From contig CP136062.1 of NCBI GenBank assembly GCA_032622095.1, positions 1,430,001 to 1,494,000 of the forward strand: a stretch of DNA of 64,000 bases, read 5' to 3'. The position numbers and the translations under genes are program-made. The stretch comes from Siphonodentalium dalli (Eukaryota > Mollusca > Scaphopoda > Gadilida > Siphonodentaliidae). The notes beneath the pieces were generated by a model, which saw nothing but the letters and a program-made list of their open reading frames with translations, was not told the origin of the DNA and ran no database searches. How positions within the stretch are numbered: the first letter of the stretch is position 1; every line of letters starts with the position of its first letter. Below are positions 8,243 through 19,008 of the stretch, one piece after another.

Positions 8243-9551
8243 TACTATATTTCATTAACGAGTGTTTTATCCCTTAGGATATGTTCTGATAAGGTCGCTT
8301 TTTGGACTTATTATCTGAAGATTGCCAGCAATGAATATGATATCTACTGCACTTGTATTATCTTTTCGACAGGCTCTCGTCTGCTAATATATCCGTAACC
8401 CCTAGGCTGCTATACGTCAGTACTGAGTATACGGACGCAAAATGTCACGCTGTGTGCTATACGTCATACTGAGTACTGACCTAGTTCAGCACACTAGCAG
8501 TCTGCGATTATTCAAAACTTGAACTAATCGATTGGTGCTTCGGAGCAATTGTATCTCGAAGTTTCAAACAGTGTATGATGTTCCACGATTTTGAATGATT
8601 ATAGCCTTTCAACTGAGTCAGTTTACGATGTTCAAGATATTCCCGTTATATTTTTCCACTGGAAAATGACCATAAAATGATACCGTCATCGACCCAGCAC
8701 TCGAAGCCATAACGTCATTATCAGTGAAGAGGTTAATAATTTCTCTTCACAAAAGTACATAACATCAGAGGACTCTTTTTTTCTGAAATCACAAACGCCG
8801 ACATGGATTCTGTATCTTGTTATTCTTTGAAGAACCATTTATTTGGCCCATATCCAACAAGAAAATTTAATGTTGGTGTTTTTTGTAATGGTATTCCTGC
8901 AACCGGTGAAAAGTGTGTGTGTAGACCAAACATCTGGTACAAGGAGAGGTCGTTCCCATCATGGTTAGAGTGATCGTGCGGTGGAACGTGTGAGAGTAGA
9001 CCAAACATATTATACTATTATACAAGAAAAGGCCGTTCCCAATGGTACCAAGTTCCACTTCTCTATAAATGTCATTCGGAAACAAAAGATTGTTTCTTCT
9101 CTTTTTACTGATGTATTTATGTTGTACCTAACATGAATGGCTTTCGCGAATAACAAAACTGGGTGTTAACTGTTGAAATTGTTGGGAATACTTAATTCTG
9201 TTCTCCTTGATAAGTTTTGTTTGTCATTACTGGACTCTGCACAGACGTATTTTTGTGTTGTCTTAATATTTAAATTTGTAAACATTGTGTGAAACTAGCA
9301 ATAAGCAATGAGATTGATTACGCTATTTTAGCTATGTGGTGAGAAACTGGAATCGCGGTCACTGTATAGGAATTCGACAATCGCCTGATTGGCTTCATCA
9401 CCTTTACGATTGGCTGGCATTGACCGTAATGCTTCTTGGAAGAAATGGAATTCAATGCTATTTATATCAGAAACTGCATCGTGTAGCTTCTTCAATAGTA
9501 TAATTTTAACCCTGTCATGACTAGAGCTTCCTGATTTGTTTGCGAAAACCC
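8243..9551. other. No gene recognised
   Basis: AT-rich sequence without a supported gene. Small local duplications are visible: CTATACGTCA...TACTGAGTA occurs twice around 8409 and 8457, and GTAGACCAAACAT followed by GTCGTTCCCA/GCCGTTCCCA occurs twice (about 8922-8958 and 8994-9040). Short frames here are unsupported. Confidence 0.5.
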
Positions 9552-9837
9552 TGTGCCAATGCATTCTCTTATATATGCGAGTCGACCATATGTCGCCTCA
9601 CATATATAAGAGAATGCATTGGCCTAACAAATGTTATATTATATTTTATAATTGTTAAAAAATGTAAGAAAAAATTAAAAGAAATGATACAAAATTGGTA
9701 TAGAATGCAAGATAAAATGATAAACAAAATTATAAAAATTGTTAGAGAATGTACACAATTGTTAGGCCAATGCATTCTCTTATATATGTGAGGCGAACTA
9801 TGGTCGACTCGCATATATACGAGAATGCATTGGCACA
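9552..9837. mobile_element. Foldback MITE with self-palindromic arms and (TGTTAAAGAATGTAAG)-type core
   Basis: The left arm (9552-9627) and right arm (about 9764-9837) are near-perfect reverse complements, beginning TGTGCCAATGCATTCTCTTA. Each arm is itself a hairpin, since CCAATGCATTCTCTTATATA recurs inverted within the same arm. The A/T-rich core holds degenerate TTGTTAAAGAATGTAAGAAA monomers. A second, truncated copy with an expanded core lies at 27734. No coding; superfamily not assigned. Confidence 0.75.
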
Positions 9838-10217
9838 GAGTGTTTACCGCTATTTATTGTAGATTCTGTCACGCGTATAGCTTATTCACAGCCTGATTTT
9901 AATCAGACTCTCTGGAACACTGCATGATACATATTTAATAAGTACGTCAGTGTAAGATGTAGTATATACTCACATTGCTTAAACAAGGCGAAGCAGATTA
10001 TTAACATCAGAGCGATGGCTGTGAGGATGAGATACCGCAGTGACATGTATCTGAAACTAGGAATTATAATCAAATGAGAAATGTGCATGTGATCATGAAC
10101 GAGTTGCAGGAAGGTATACCGTTTTTACCATTTGGTTATCTTTGGGAACATGCACATTTCAGGATATGACGAAATATTTCTGCTGTCAACGATCAATAAC
10201 AAAAACATAGAGGATAT
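9838..10217. other. No gene recognised
   Basis: AT-rich spacer between two foldback elements. Nothing beyond chance short frames was seen. Confidence 0.5.
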
Positions 10218-10352
10218 CTAGTGTTTTTGAGTGGATACCGAAAATTATCTCATTCGTGACCGCGACAAATGTGTATTTCGCCACTCCCGAAAAATAGACA
10301 TTTGTCTCGGTCACGCATGAGATAATTTTCGGTATCCACTCAAAAACCCTAG
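10218..10352. mobile_element. Short foldback MITE
   Basis: Arms of about 60 bp are near-perfect reverse complements: CTAGTGTTTTTGAGTGGATA on the left against TATCCACTCAAAAACCCTAG on the right, continuing through ACCGAAAATTATCTCAT and GACAAATGT. Only a few bases separate the arms, so nearly the whole element can fold. CTAG at both outer ends could be part of the target. No coding. Confidence 0.75.
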
Positions 10353-10876
10353 ATTTTTTAATATTTTCAATTAACTATGCGGGATAGCGCAACTAAATTC
10401 ACCCTCAGGGAACCTCATTCTGCAAACGACAGGCAAACTAAACTCAGACTTGTTCGGAATTGTTGATGCCTGATTAGGATTTTCTGTGAAGTCATGAAAC
10501 ATGAAAATAAATTTAGGCTGGCTTTAAACATGAGTGCATTTGCTGCCTCACATGCTGTTGGTAATAATGATGATATATACTGATGATTATGGTGATGATG
10601 ATAATGATGTTGATAGTGTTTATGCGCGCGTGCTATGGGGACTGGTTTTAAATTCATGTCCAGTCTTGACCCATTTCTTCTGCGCAATTAAGATCAGTAA
10701 ATTGAGTACAAAGATCAAAGCTGGAGATACAGTTATAACAAGGACCAATAAGGAGATATACATGTAGCGTCTTGGTCAAAACACAACACATATTTTCAAA
10801 CGACATCTCCTCCCTCCGGACTATATTACCCCCTGTATCCGGCGTCCGGTATGTCGTGGATACCACACATCCGGTG
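10353..10876. other. No gene recognised
   Basis: Contains a short GATGATGATAATGATGTTGAT-like low-complexity run near 10570-10618. No supported gene or element. Confidence 0.5.
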
Positions 10877-11075
10877 TAATAGCAACCACCAAGGGTGCTT
10901 ATACCCAAGGCAGGTGAATGACGTCATATAATTTTTTCTATATCCATCAGTGATTTTTCAAGATCGCGGGTATAGAGTTTGAAGAAATTGTCACGTGACT
11001 TCCGGTTAGCAACCGTATGGAGATTGCAAATAAAAAACGCGGAATTGGAAATGAAGCATCGCGACAAAAATGAAA
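10877..11075. repeat. Dispersed repeat family R1, copy A
   Basis: Homologous to 23893-24100: both start TAATAGCAACCACC, continue TTATACC(C/T)AAGGC, GAATGACGTCATATAATTTT, later CACGTGACTTCCG(G/A)TTAGC, and end GCGGAAT(T/C)GGAA. The length is about 200 bp with roughly 75-80% similarity by eye. The palindromic TGACGTCA and CACGTG hexamers are kept in both copies. Confidence 0.7.
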
Positions 11076-13457
11076 GTAACTACTTCACAACTTACGAAGA
11101 ATGTTGTGAAGTGATTTAAGTCTATTAATTTCATTTAGACCAAATTCGTTGGTCAGCTTAATGATAACGAAAAATGAAGAAGTCATGACGATAATCCAGA
11201 CAAGATTTTACAATCCAGAGCACGTCTTGTCAATTTGGCATGTCGTCTCCGTCGTTACCACAGCATGATGTTACATAAATTATTCTTAGCATTATGTCAC
11301 AGAAAAAAGGCAAATTTGAGGCACATCATGTGTGGTTGCTCGTGTCACGTACGATTCATATTACAAATTGTTTGCATACCGACACGTGGTCAGTATAATG
11401 ACAATCTTTCACAAATATATGCCAATTACCGAACTACTCTTTATGGTCCGCAGATTTAGTTTGTATTCTAATGTTCAGAGATGAATTTATCAACTCAAAA
11501 ATGTAGTTATTACATTATGATATTTCATCACAAACGTTGTCTGACCCTAATTTGTTAGGGATTTCGTCGGTAATTTAGGCTCCACATGCAGCTTCATTCT
11601 TGTACATTATTCCCAAAGTAGCTCTACATTCATAGAATATTATCTTCCCCAGACCCATTTTCTTCGACACATTGTTTATAAAAGCTGAACAAATGCAATT
11701 GTTTTGACGTTGTAGAGCGGTGCTGGTGCGTGTAGTGGGTACAATGAGCGCGGGTGCTGGTGTGGTGTGATGATTCCCGTTACTTCGGTGCTGTCAGATA
11801 TAGGAAAATTTATTTTAAAATCCCCCCCCCCACAGTGAGACGTGAACGTGAAAATGACACGTTATATACCCACGCAGGTATATTTTATAATTATCATCCT
11901 CATGATTTCGTGGGGATGCTCACAATCATAACATTTAGCAAATTGTGAGGATGTTTGATGCTGATTGAAGACATCAGTGATCATGGCGTACCATACACGA
12001 ATTTCATTTCCCGGTTTACTACACCGTTATACTAGTATTTCGAGTTTCCTCTGGTCTTCACATGTCTGATAAAACGTACGCATCCCATTGCAATGCTTTG
12101 ATATCCATATGTATTTCAAATATCGGGAAGTACATCTATATTATAGACACCGAGCATAGTAAACATATAACGAGCGAATAATGTAGAGTTCCATCGCCAT
12201 ATTTTCCCTTGATTATACACTGCAAACAGTATACGCTCATTTTGGTTCCGAATTAGGGATAGTTTGGTTCTTTTTGGGCAACTGAAATATGGTCGTTCAG
12301 TCATGCAGGCAAAGATACTTCAATGTTCACTTTATTTGTTTCACCCAGGCATAAACACAATTATGTCAGTATTAGTTATTAGGTTTCACGTGCCTTATAT
12401 AACTGACAATGGTTATGTTAATGTAACCGAATACATTGATATAATCGAATCAATGCAAGCGATAGCATGAACCAAACTCTCACCAAAGTAGGAACCTAAT
12501 GGTCATAATGTTGTAAATTGTGCATGTACATGTATATTCCTCTGTCGTAAGTAAATATCGTTTGTTGTATATAGCTTCATTGATATACATGTATGGCTCC
12601 AACAGATGCAATATAGAGGTGGCTTACGTAAACTCCACCGCCCCCTCCGTGACACATATTTACACCCGAGTAAGCCCCCCCCCCCCCCGTGGTGGATATA
12701 TACACATGGGGATTCCTTATACATCACTCGTTCTGTTGCCTCTTATCGACACCTCTGCGACAAACGACCCTACAATAAATGTACACGGGGACAAGAACAC
12801 ATTGACAGATTTACATTTGGGTTAATAATGGCTCCAAAAGTTGCAACATAGAGGTGACTTACGCAAGCCACCCGTCGTGAATGACATTTCTGAGCCTTTT
12901 GAAGAAAACTAACACCGAAGTCCATTTCGGCGATATAAGTATACTTCTGTTCTATGTAATTTTACAGAACTTTACCCACAGTAGCAAAAATGGCCCTACT
13001 TCATATATACATCAACACTTGAGACATTTATTACATAGAACGTCGACAATTTTGTTTCAGAAGATAAAAGTTTCGTGTATTTAAGTAATCTTTGTTTGAT
13101 TAACGAAAGTTTAGTACAATTATCATGCACTTAAATTCAGTTCCTATGTTTACACAAAAGCGTCAACCATCCGTGCAACTGAATTATACGAGCAATAAAT
13201 GGCGCACCGGGTGATAAATTATAAACACGTGTTCATATGTCAACGGGGGGCGGTAATAATCTGGGAAATTCCATGCGCAAAATCACATTTCATCTGAATA
13301 ATCCGACTTAAACACCTAAGTTATCATCAAACATTCCCGTATGTATATGCTCGGACAACTTAGAGCAAATTGGAGCCTTAAATTGGTGGTGTAAAATTGG
13401 GCCGAATATAGGGATACATTGTTGTTGCTGCACTGTGGTAGTTGTTTTTGCCACTAG
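11076..13457. other. No gene recognised; a few local repeats
   Basis: No supported coding region. It has C-homopolymers (about 11822-11832 and 12667-12679). A duplicated block of about 60 bp, ATGGCTCCAA...GCAA(C/T)ATAGAGGTG, occurs at about 12592 and 12828. Frames near 12520-12850 are created by the poly-C tract and this duplication. Confidence 0.5.
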
Positions 13458-13769
13458 CCGGGGCCTCGGTGGCTCAGTCCGTTAGGGGTACAACTCCAAG
13501 TCGTCTCGCCTTGCAGCGCTGGCGATGAGGGTTCAAATCCACATGTTTCCATGATGGACTATGTAACTGGAAATAGTTATCTGGTGGAGTTGTCAAGTTA
13601 CTCGCCGATGGCCTGTGGTTTGCCGCACATGGTCGAAGAGTTTATCAGCAATTGCAATCGCTGTTAGATTAGCCGTAAGTGTGCGGATTTCCTCCACCAC
13701 TAAAACTGGCAATGTCGTGATATGGCCTTAGTTTCTGAAAGCGAAATGAGGCCCCAAATCAATCAATCA
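13458..13769 (+). mobile_element. tRNA-derived SINE
   Basis: The 5' part carries an RNA polymerase III split promoter: A box TGGCTCAGTCCG at 13470 and a perfect B box GGTTCAAATCC at 13530. The spacing and GGGGCCTCGGTGGCTCAG start fit a tRNA-related head. The body is about 200 bp, and the tail reads GATATGGCCTTAG...GCCCCAAATCAATCAATCAT. A related tail alone lies at 21197. SINEs with (AATC)n tails of this type are common in mollusc genomes. It is not a tRNA gene: the head does not close into an acceptor stem and continues into a body and tail. Confidence 0.85.
13470..13540 (+). promoter_or_regulatory. Internal Pol III A box and B box of the SINE
   Basis: A box TGGCTCAGTCCG (13470-13481) and B box GGTTCAAATCC (13530-13540) are separated by 48 bases, within the usual tRNA-type range. 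Both match consensus closely, so transcription competence may persist. Confidence 0.7.
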
Positions 13770-14393
13770 TTGCTACTTATCTTCTCGACAAGGTGCAAAT
13801 TCCTCAGAGAAGAGTTAATGCTGCATTAAAATCGCAGTTATTTCCTCGTTACCACTTCTATCTGTCGAAAATTTAGCACTTAATTTCCCCCTTGATGTAA
13901 TTAATTTCTCTGGTTACAATTTACATTCAACCTGACTATTGAATATGTGTGACTATATGCATGCGATATACATTGTACATGAACTGTTCAACACCCTGAT
14001 GTATGTGGTTACAATATGGAAATTCAACTTGTCAGACTGTTGAATAATTGTACCTAGATGCATCATGCATGCAATATACATATACGATCATATACATGAA
14101 CTGTTCAACTGACCTTATTATACGTTATCGACGGAATGACGTTCATTGGCCACTACCGGCTAATAGAATAATCCAATATACACAGAGAACCTGCGAACAC
14201 TACATGGGAATACCCGAATAATCCAATATTCACAGAGAACCTGCAAACACTACATGGGAATACCCGGAAAATGTACACGATATTACATACATTGCAGAAA
14301 CCAAACTCAAGCGTCAGGTCCGGTTAAAAGCGAACAACGCGCAGCAACATAGTTATAATAACAAATTCGGCTACATGCCCGCATCGCACATGA
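13770..14393. other. Spacer with two local tandem duplications
   Basis: A block of about 100-115 bp with GCATGC(G/A)ATATACAT and ACATGAACTGTTCAAC occurs twice (13955-13996 and 14068-14112). A 49-bp block with AATCCAATAT(A/T)CACAGAGAAC is tandemly duplicated at about 14168 and 14217. No gene. The LINE frame is closed upstream by TGA at 14391-14393, so no endonuclease domain is joined to it. Confidence 0.6.
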
Positions 14394-16865
14394 GTGCAGC
14401 CAGTGTCTGCATGTATTCACTTATCATGCATCACATGCGCATCAGATATGACGGACATACATAGATATATCAACGACCAATGTACAAAACCAATTAAGGC
14501 ACACGACAACAAAATAAGAAATAAGAAACGTAAATGGTTTGATATTGACTGCAAAGTTGCAAAGAAAGAAATGTCGAACTCATTTGCTGAAATGAAAAGA
14601 TCTCCCTTTGATCGACAACTCATTTTGCGATATTTCAAAGCCAGAAAGAAATACAAGAAATTAAATAAATACAAATATAAACAGTTCATACAGAAGATGG
14701 TTGAAAGCCTAAACGGGTTAGAAAATGACAACCCAAAAGAGTATTGGAGAATAATAAACCATTTAACGGCCCGAAAGATTCAAACATCAATAGAACCGGA
14801 TCCCGATAAATTGGTAGACTTTTTCAAGGAATTATACAAAAAATCAAACTCAAATATGCCAGGCGAACGATCAGATGAGTGGGAACCAAAATTCGACCAA
14901 AATTTAAATAACAAACCTATAAGCACAACCGAAGTACTCTCAAGCTTGTCCAAACTGAAAAATAACAAATCTCCCGGACCAGATAACATATCTAACGAGT
15001 TTCTCAAAACTGTGATACATTCTATGATAGACGAAACAGTGAAGCTCTTTAATCAGATTTTAAGCACAGGATATTACCCACCAGAATGGAGCAATTCCGT
15101 ACTTACTGCTATATATAAAAAAGGTGATCATCGGGACCCGAATAACTATAGGGCAATAGCTATTAGTAATACCATAGGGAAGTTGTTCAACAAGATAATC
15201 AACACTCGAATTAACGATTATCTGGAGGTGAACACAATTATTAGTGATAACCAATTCGGATTCAGAAAGAACCACGGAACCCAATACTGTATGTTTATAC
15301 TGAAATTTATTATTGACAAATATAAAAACAAAAACAAGCCGATCTATCTCGCGTTTATTGACTTCAAAAAAGCATTTGATTCCGTAAACAGGGAGGCTTT
15401 ATTCAAGAAACTGGATAATCTGCAAATCACGGGTAATATATTAGAAATTCTACGCTCAATGTACTCTTCAAGTAACTACGCTGTCAAAACTTCTCTAGGT
15501 TTGGCAGAACCATTTACGTCGACAATAGGAGTCAGACAGGGGTATTCACTGTCACCTACGCTCTTTAAAATATTTATAGACGACATTAAAACAATATTTA
15601 ATGAATCGTGCGGCTCGTGTACTCTACAACAATCAAAAATAAATCATCTTATGTTTGCAGACGACCTCCTCCTAATGTCCGAAAGCCATAGTGGTCTCCA
15701 AAGATCTCTTAATAAAGTTGTTAAATATTCAATCGATAATCATATGCCAATTAACATCAACAAGACTGAGGTGATGGTACTAAACCAACATGCCATCATG
15801 GACGCATCCTTCACAATTTTAGGACGCGAATTGAAAAGGTGTGACCAGTTTACTTATCTAGGTTTAATATTTGAGAAAAACGGAAAGTTCAAACTAGCAC
15901 AAGAGGCTTTGAGCATCAAAGCACTAAAAGTTATACACAAATTACGACGAGAAATGACCAATCGATATAATCTACCCATACCCCTGGCAATCAAACTATT
16001 CAACACGCTAGTGAAACCGATCCTGCTTTACGGAAGCGAAATATGGGCTCCAGACATTTCACCTAATGATAAATCACCCGCAGAGAAGGTACATTTAATC
16101 TTCTGTAAAATGATACTCGGCGTAGGGTCAAAGGCGGTTAACCACGCAGTGAGACTAGAACACGGCGAATATCCGATACGCTTGGAATGCATATCGCAAG
16201 CGCTTAAATTCTGAAAGCGAGTCAGTGAAGACCACCCCAACTCAATTATCCGTGAAGCTTTCCGGTCTAGTGAAACGCGTAAATCTAAAACCTCACTTCT
16301 ATCAATGAAGGAAAAATACATTGCATCATTAAATGCACCGAACGGAAGTAGTATGTATATCTCAAATGATTATATTAATGAAATCACGGAAAGAATGAAA
16401 GATGAATACATAAACACATATATCATTAGCGTGGACAATCCACACAGCAAATTGAGAACGTACCAAAGTTTCAAAACCGTATTCCGAATTGAACCGTATC
16501 TACTAAATACAAAGTCAATAAAAGAACGAGAACAATTTTGTAGATTGCGAATTAGCTCTCATGCACTGGCAATTGAAAAGGGCAGATATAAGCGGCCCCC
16601 AACGCCCGCTAATGAACGAGTATGCAAATATTGTGAATCAGGATCTGTTGAAGATGAAAAACATTTCGTTCTTTATTGTCACAAATATGTCGAATTGAGA
16701 AAAGACCTTTTCGAGAAACTAGCAGCGATAAACATTATGTTCACAGAAGCCAGCGACTTGGAGAAATTCATATATATCATGCGAAACGATGAGGAGCAAT
16801 CCAGCGATGTGATCAGCAAAGCTATGAGCAACTTTCTCATAGCACGCGAGACTACTAACAGCTGA
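14394..16865 (+). pseudogene. LINE ORF2: non-LTR reverse transcriptase with C-terminal zinc finger, one in-frame stop
   Basis: Counting from 14394, residues 30-160 resemble the endonuclease-RT linker (WFDIDC, NPKEYWRIINHL). RT motifs follow: NNKSPGPDNISNEFLK near 190-205, NYRAIAISNTIGKLFN near 250, motif A FIDFKKAFD with Asp323, GVRQGYSLSP from 379, and catalytic FADD at 421-424. KPILLYGSEIWA marks the thumb region. A TGA at 16212-16214 interrupts the frame after ALKF; the frame then continues in register to 16865, and the neighbouring context suggests a former Trp codon. The C-terminus has a CX2CX9HX4C finger. No AP endonuclease is present and no ATG occurs before residue 19, so the copy is 5'-truncated. 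Clade is not assigned. Confidence 0.85.
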
Positions 16866-17066
16866 AGTTAGATAATAGGCCTACTCAACCTTTCAAACAC
16901 CAACTGGCACTACTGACTTAATACCAACCAAATAATTATTGTATAGATGTATATATGTCTTGTGTTAAAATGTGTTATTTTGCATATTGTTATGTCACCA
17001 TTATGTATACATGCATACGGCTCTCACGGGCGTCTTTATGCTAATAAATCTATCTATCTATCTATC
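16866..17066 (+). mobile_element. LINE 3' UTR with (TCTA)n tail
   Basis: Ends CATACGGCTCTCACGGGCGT, TTTATGCTAATAAAT, then (CTAT)n. The fragment ending near 43409 has the matching CATACGGCTCACATGAGTGT and TTTATGCTAATAAAT, which fixes the family's 3' end. A short tetranucleotide tail instead of poly(A) is seen in several LINE clades. Confidence 0.75.
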
Positions 17067-17935
17067 ATGGTAACACTTTTTATGTTCCTATATGCCCTGG
17101 TTAATAGAATAACAGCAGACAGGGTGGTAAATATAATAACAGCTGGTAATGGTATCCTCAGATAGTCTGTACATTCTTGGCGTCTCGATGCTTGAACTCT
17201 GGTCCGTATAATGAATCAAATGACATATGTATCATGCGGCTACCATAGAAAATCAGAACGAACAACAATAACAACAATAACAACAATAACAACAAGTATC
17301 ATAGTAAATAAAACACGCTGAAGTAACAACGGCCGATGACGTAATACCCCTCACATATATCAGTTTGGAAGCATTTATTAGAAACATGCGGATACCACAT
17401 GTTGCCAAGTTTAATTCCTGATGTCGTCTTTTTGTGGAATATCATATATTTCGCTCATATGCCCTATCGAACCAGCTGGTGTTAAACTGTACGAACTTGT
17501 TGATAACTTGTCCTCCAATCTCACATGTAACTGTTATTGCACGACACCCATCACACGTCCTCAAATACCACATGCAACTGCCATCATTCAGTTAATTAAA
17601 GCATGTTTAAATCCACTGAACGACACCACGGTCAAGGTTTTGTCGCTTCTAGTTCGAACTGCAAGTGAGATGAAAACCTGCCTGAGAATGAGGGGAATGC
17701 GCAGTTTAGTGTAGATGAACTTATGAGCCGTTCGTTATAATCGGAGCCACGACGCACACTGTCGCTCTCACTATAGTATCTGTTTTAATACACCAGCCAA
17801 CATATCGGCTCCGCGGGCAGACGAGAAAGTCCCGCGACAAACTCTCGGTGGATATCGTTATCGACAGCAGGCATGCATATTGGGGAACGAGGATAATGAG
17901 ACTATAATAATTATGTGAGACGATATCTCAGAACG
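17067..17935. other. No gene recognised; AAC/AAT microsatellite
   Basis: A (AACAACAAT)n run lies at about 17258-17297. A 97-residue frame at 17421-17714 shows no domain I recognise. The stretch GCATGCATATTGG...AATGAGACTAT at about 17870-17905 recurs at 21268-21303, suggesting a small dispersed repeat beside the palindrome-rich element. Confidence 0.5.
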
Positions 17936-19008
17936 TATGGGGCGCCGTTCTTCTATTTATTACCTATTTAGTGATATCACTTATTCATTTTATGATATAA
18001 CAAAATCGATTTTGGGATATCATAAAATGAATTAGTGATATCACAAATTCGATTTTGTGATATCACATATTCATTTTGTGATATCACTAATTCTGACAAC
18101 ATGACTATTTAATTACATCACTAATATTATTTTGTGATATCATGAAATATTTTGTGATATCACAAAATCGTGTAAATGAATTTATGATATCACAAATTTG
18201 ATTTTGTGATATCACTAAATGCTACTATTTTGTGATATCACATATTCGATTTTGTGATATCATAAAATCATTTAGTGATATCACAAATTCGAATTAGTGA
18301 TATCACAAAATGATTTTATGATATCACAAAATAGTAACTATTTTATGATATCACATATTCGATTTTATGATATCACAAATTCCACGGCTTTCTGAAAATA
18401 CGACCCTAATGAACGATCCCCGTGTTAAATTAACTCATTTTGTGTTATCACTAATTCGAATTATTGATATCACAAAATGTTGGTAATTTTTGATATCACA
18501 AACTGAATATGTGATATCACATATTCGAATTTGTGATATCACAAAATCATTTTGTGATATCACAAATTCGAATATGTGATATCACAAAATAGTAAGCATT
18601 TATTGATATCAATAATTCGATTTTATGATATCACAAAATGTTACATAAATAGTAGAATGGCGCTGCAAGCTATGCCATTTCCTATTTATTGATATCACAA
18701 AATGTGATATCACATATTCAATTTTATGATATCACAAAATGAATATGTGATATCACAAAATAGAATTAATGATATCACTAAATGCTACTATTTTGTGATA
18801 TCACATATTCGATTTTATGATATCATAAAATCAATTTGTGATATCAAGAATTCGAATTTGCGATATCTTAAAATATTTAGTGATATCACAAAATAATTTG
18901 TGATATCACAAAATGAATTAAGGATATCACATAATCGAATTAGTGATATCATAAAATGAATTAGTGATATCACTAAATAGGTAATAAATAGAAGAACGGC
19001 GCCCCATA
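17936..19008. mobile_element. Inverted-repeat element filled with TGATATCA palindromes
   Basis: The outer 45 bp on each side (17936-17980 and 18964-19008) are perfect reverse complements, beginning TATGGGGCGCCGTTCTTCTA and ending GTGATATCAC. Between them I count about 38 GATATC cores (arms included) in roughly 1 kb, mostly as (A/T)GTGATATCAC(A/T)A joined by short A/T-rich linkers such as AAATTCGAATTTG. At 18640-18703 a degenerate right-end-like piece (AAATAGTAGAATGGCGCT) runs straight into a left-end-like piece (CCATTTCCTATTTATTGATA), suggesting a composite of two elements. No coding capacity. It resembles foldback/MITE elements in form; I cannot assign a superfamily, and no clear target duplication is visible. 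Confidence 0.8.

Noticed and set aside
13458-13545. A functional tRNA gene
   Set aside because: A and B boxes are present, but the sequence continues into a ~310-bp SINE body and tail, and no closing acceptor stem is visible.
14394-14396. GTG start of the LINE frame
   Set aside because: It is simply the first codon after an in-frame TGA at 14391. The first ATG is 18 codons later, and the copy is 5'-truncated.
17421-17714. 97-residue frame as a host gene
   Set aside because: It has no recognised domain, and no splice structure or neighbouring coding sequence supports it.
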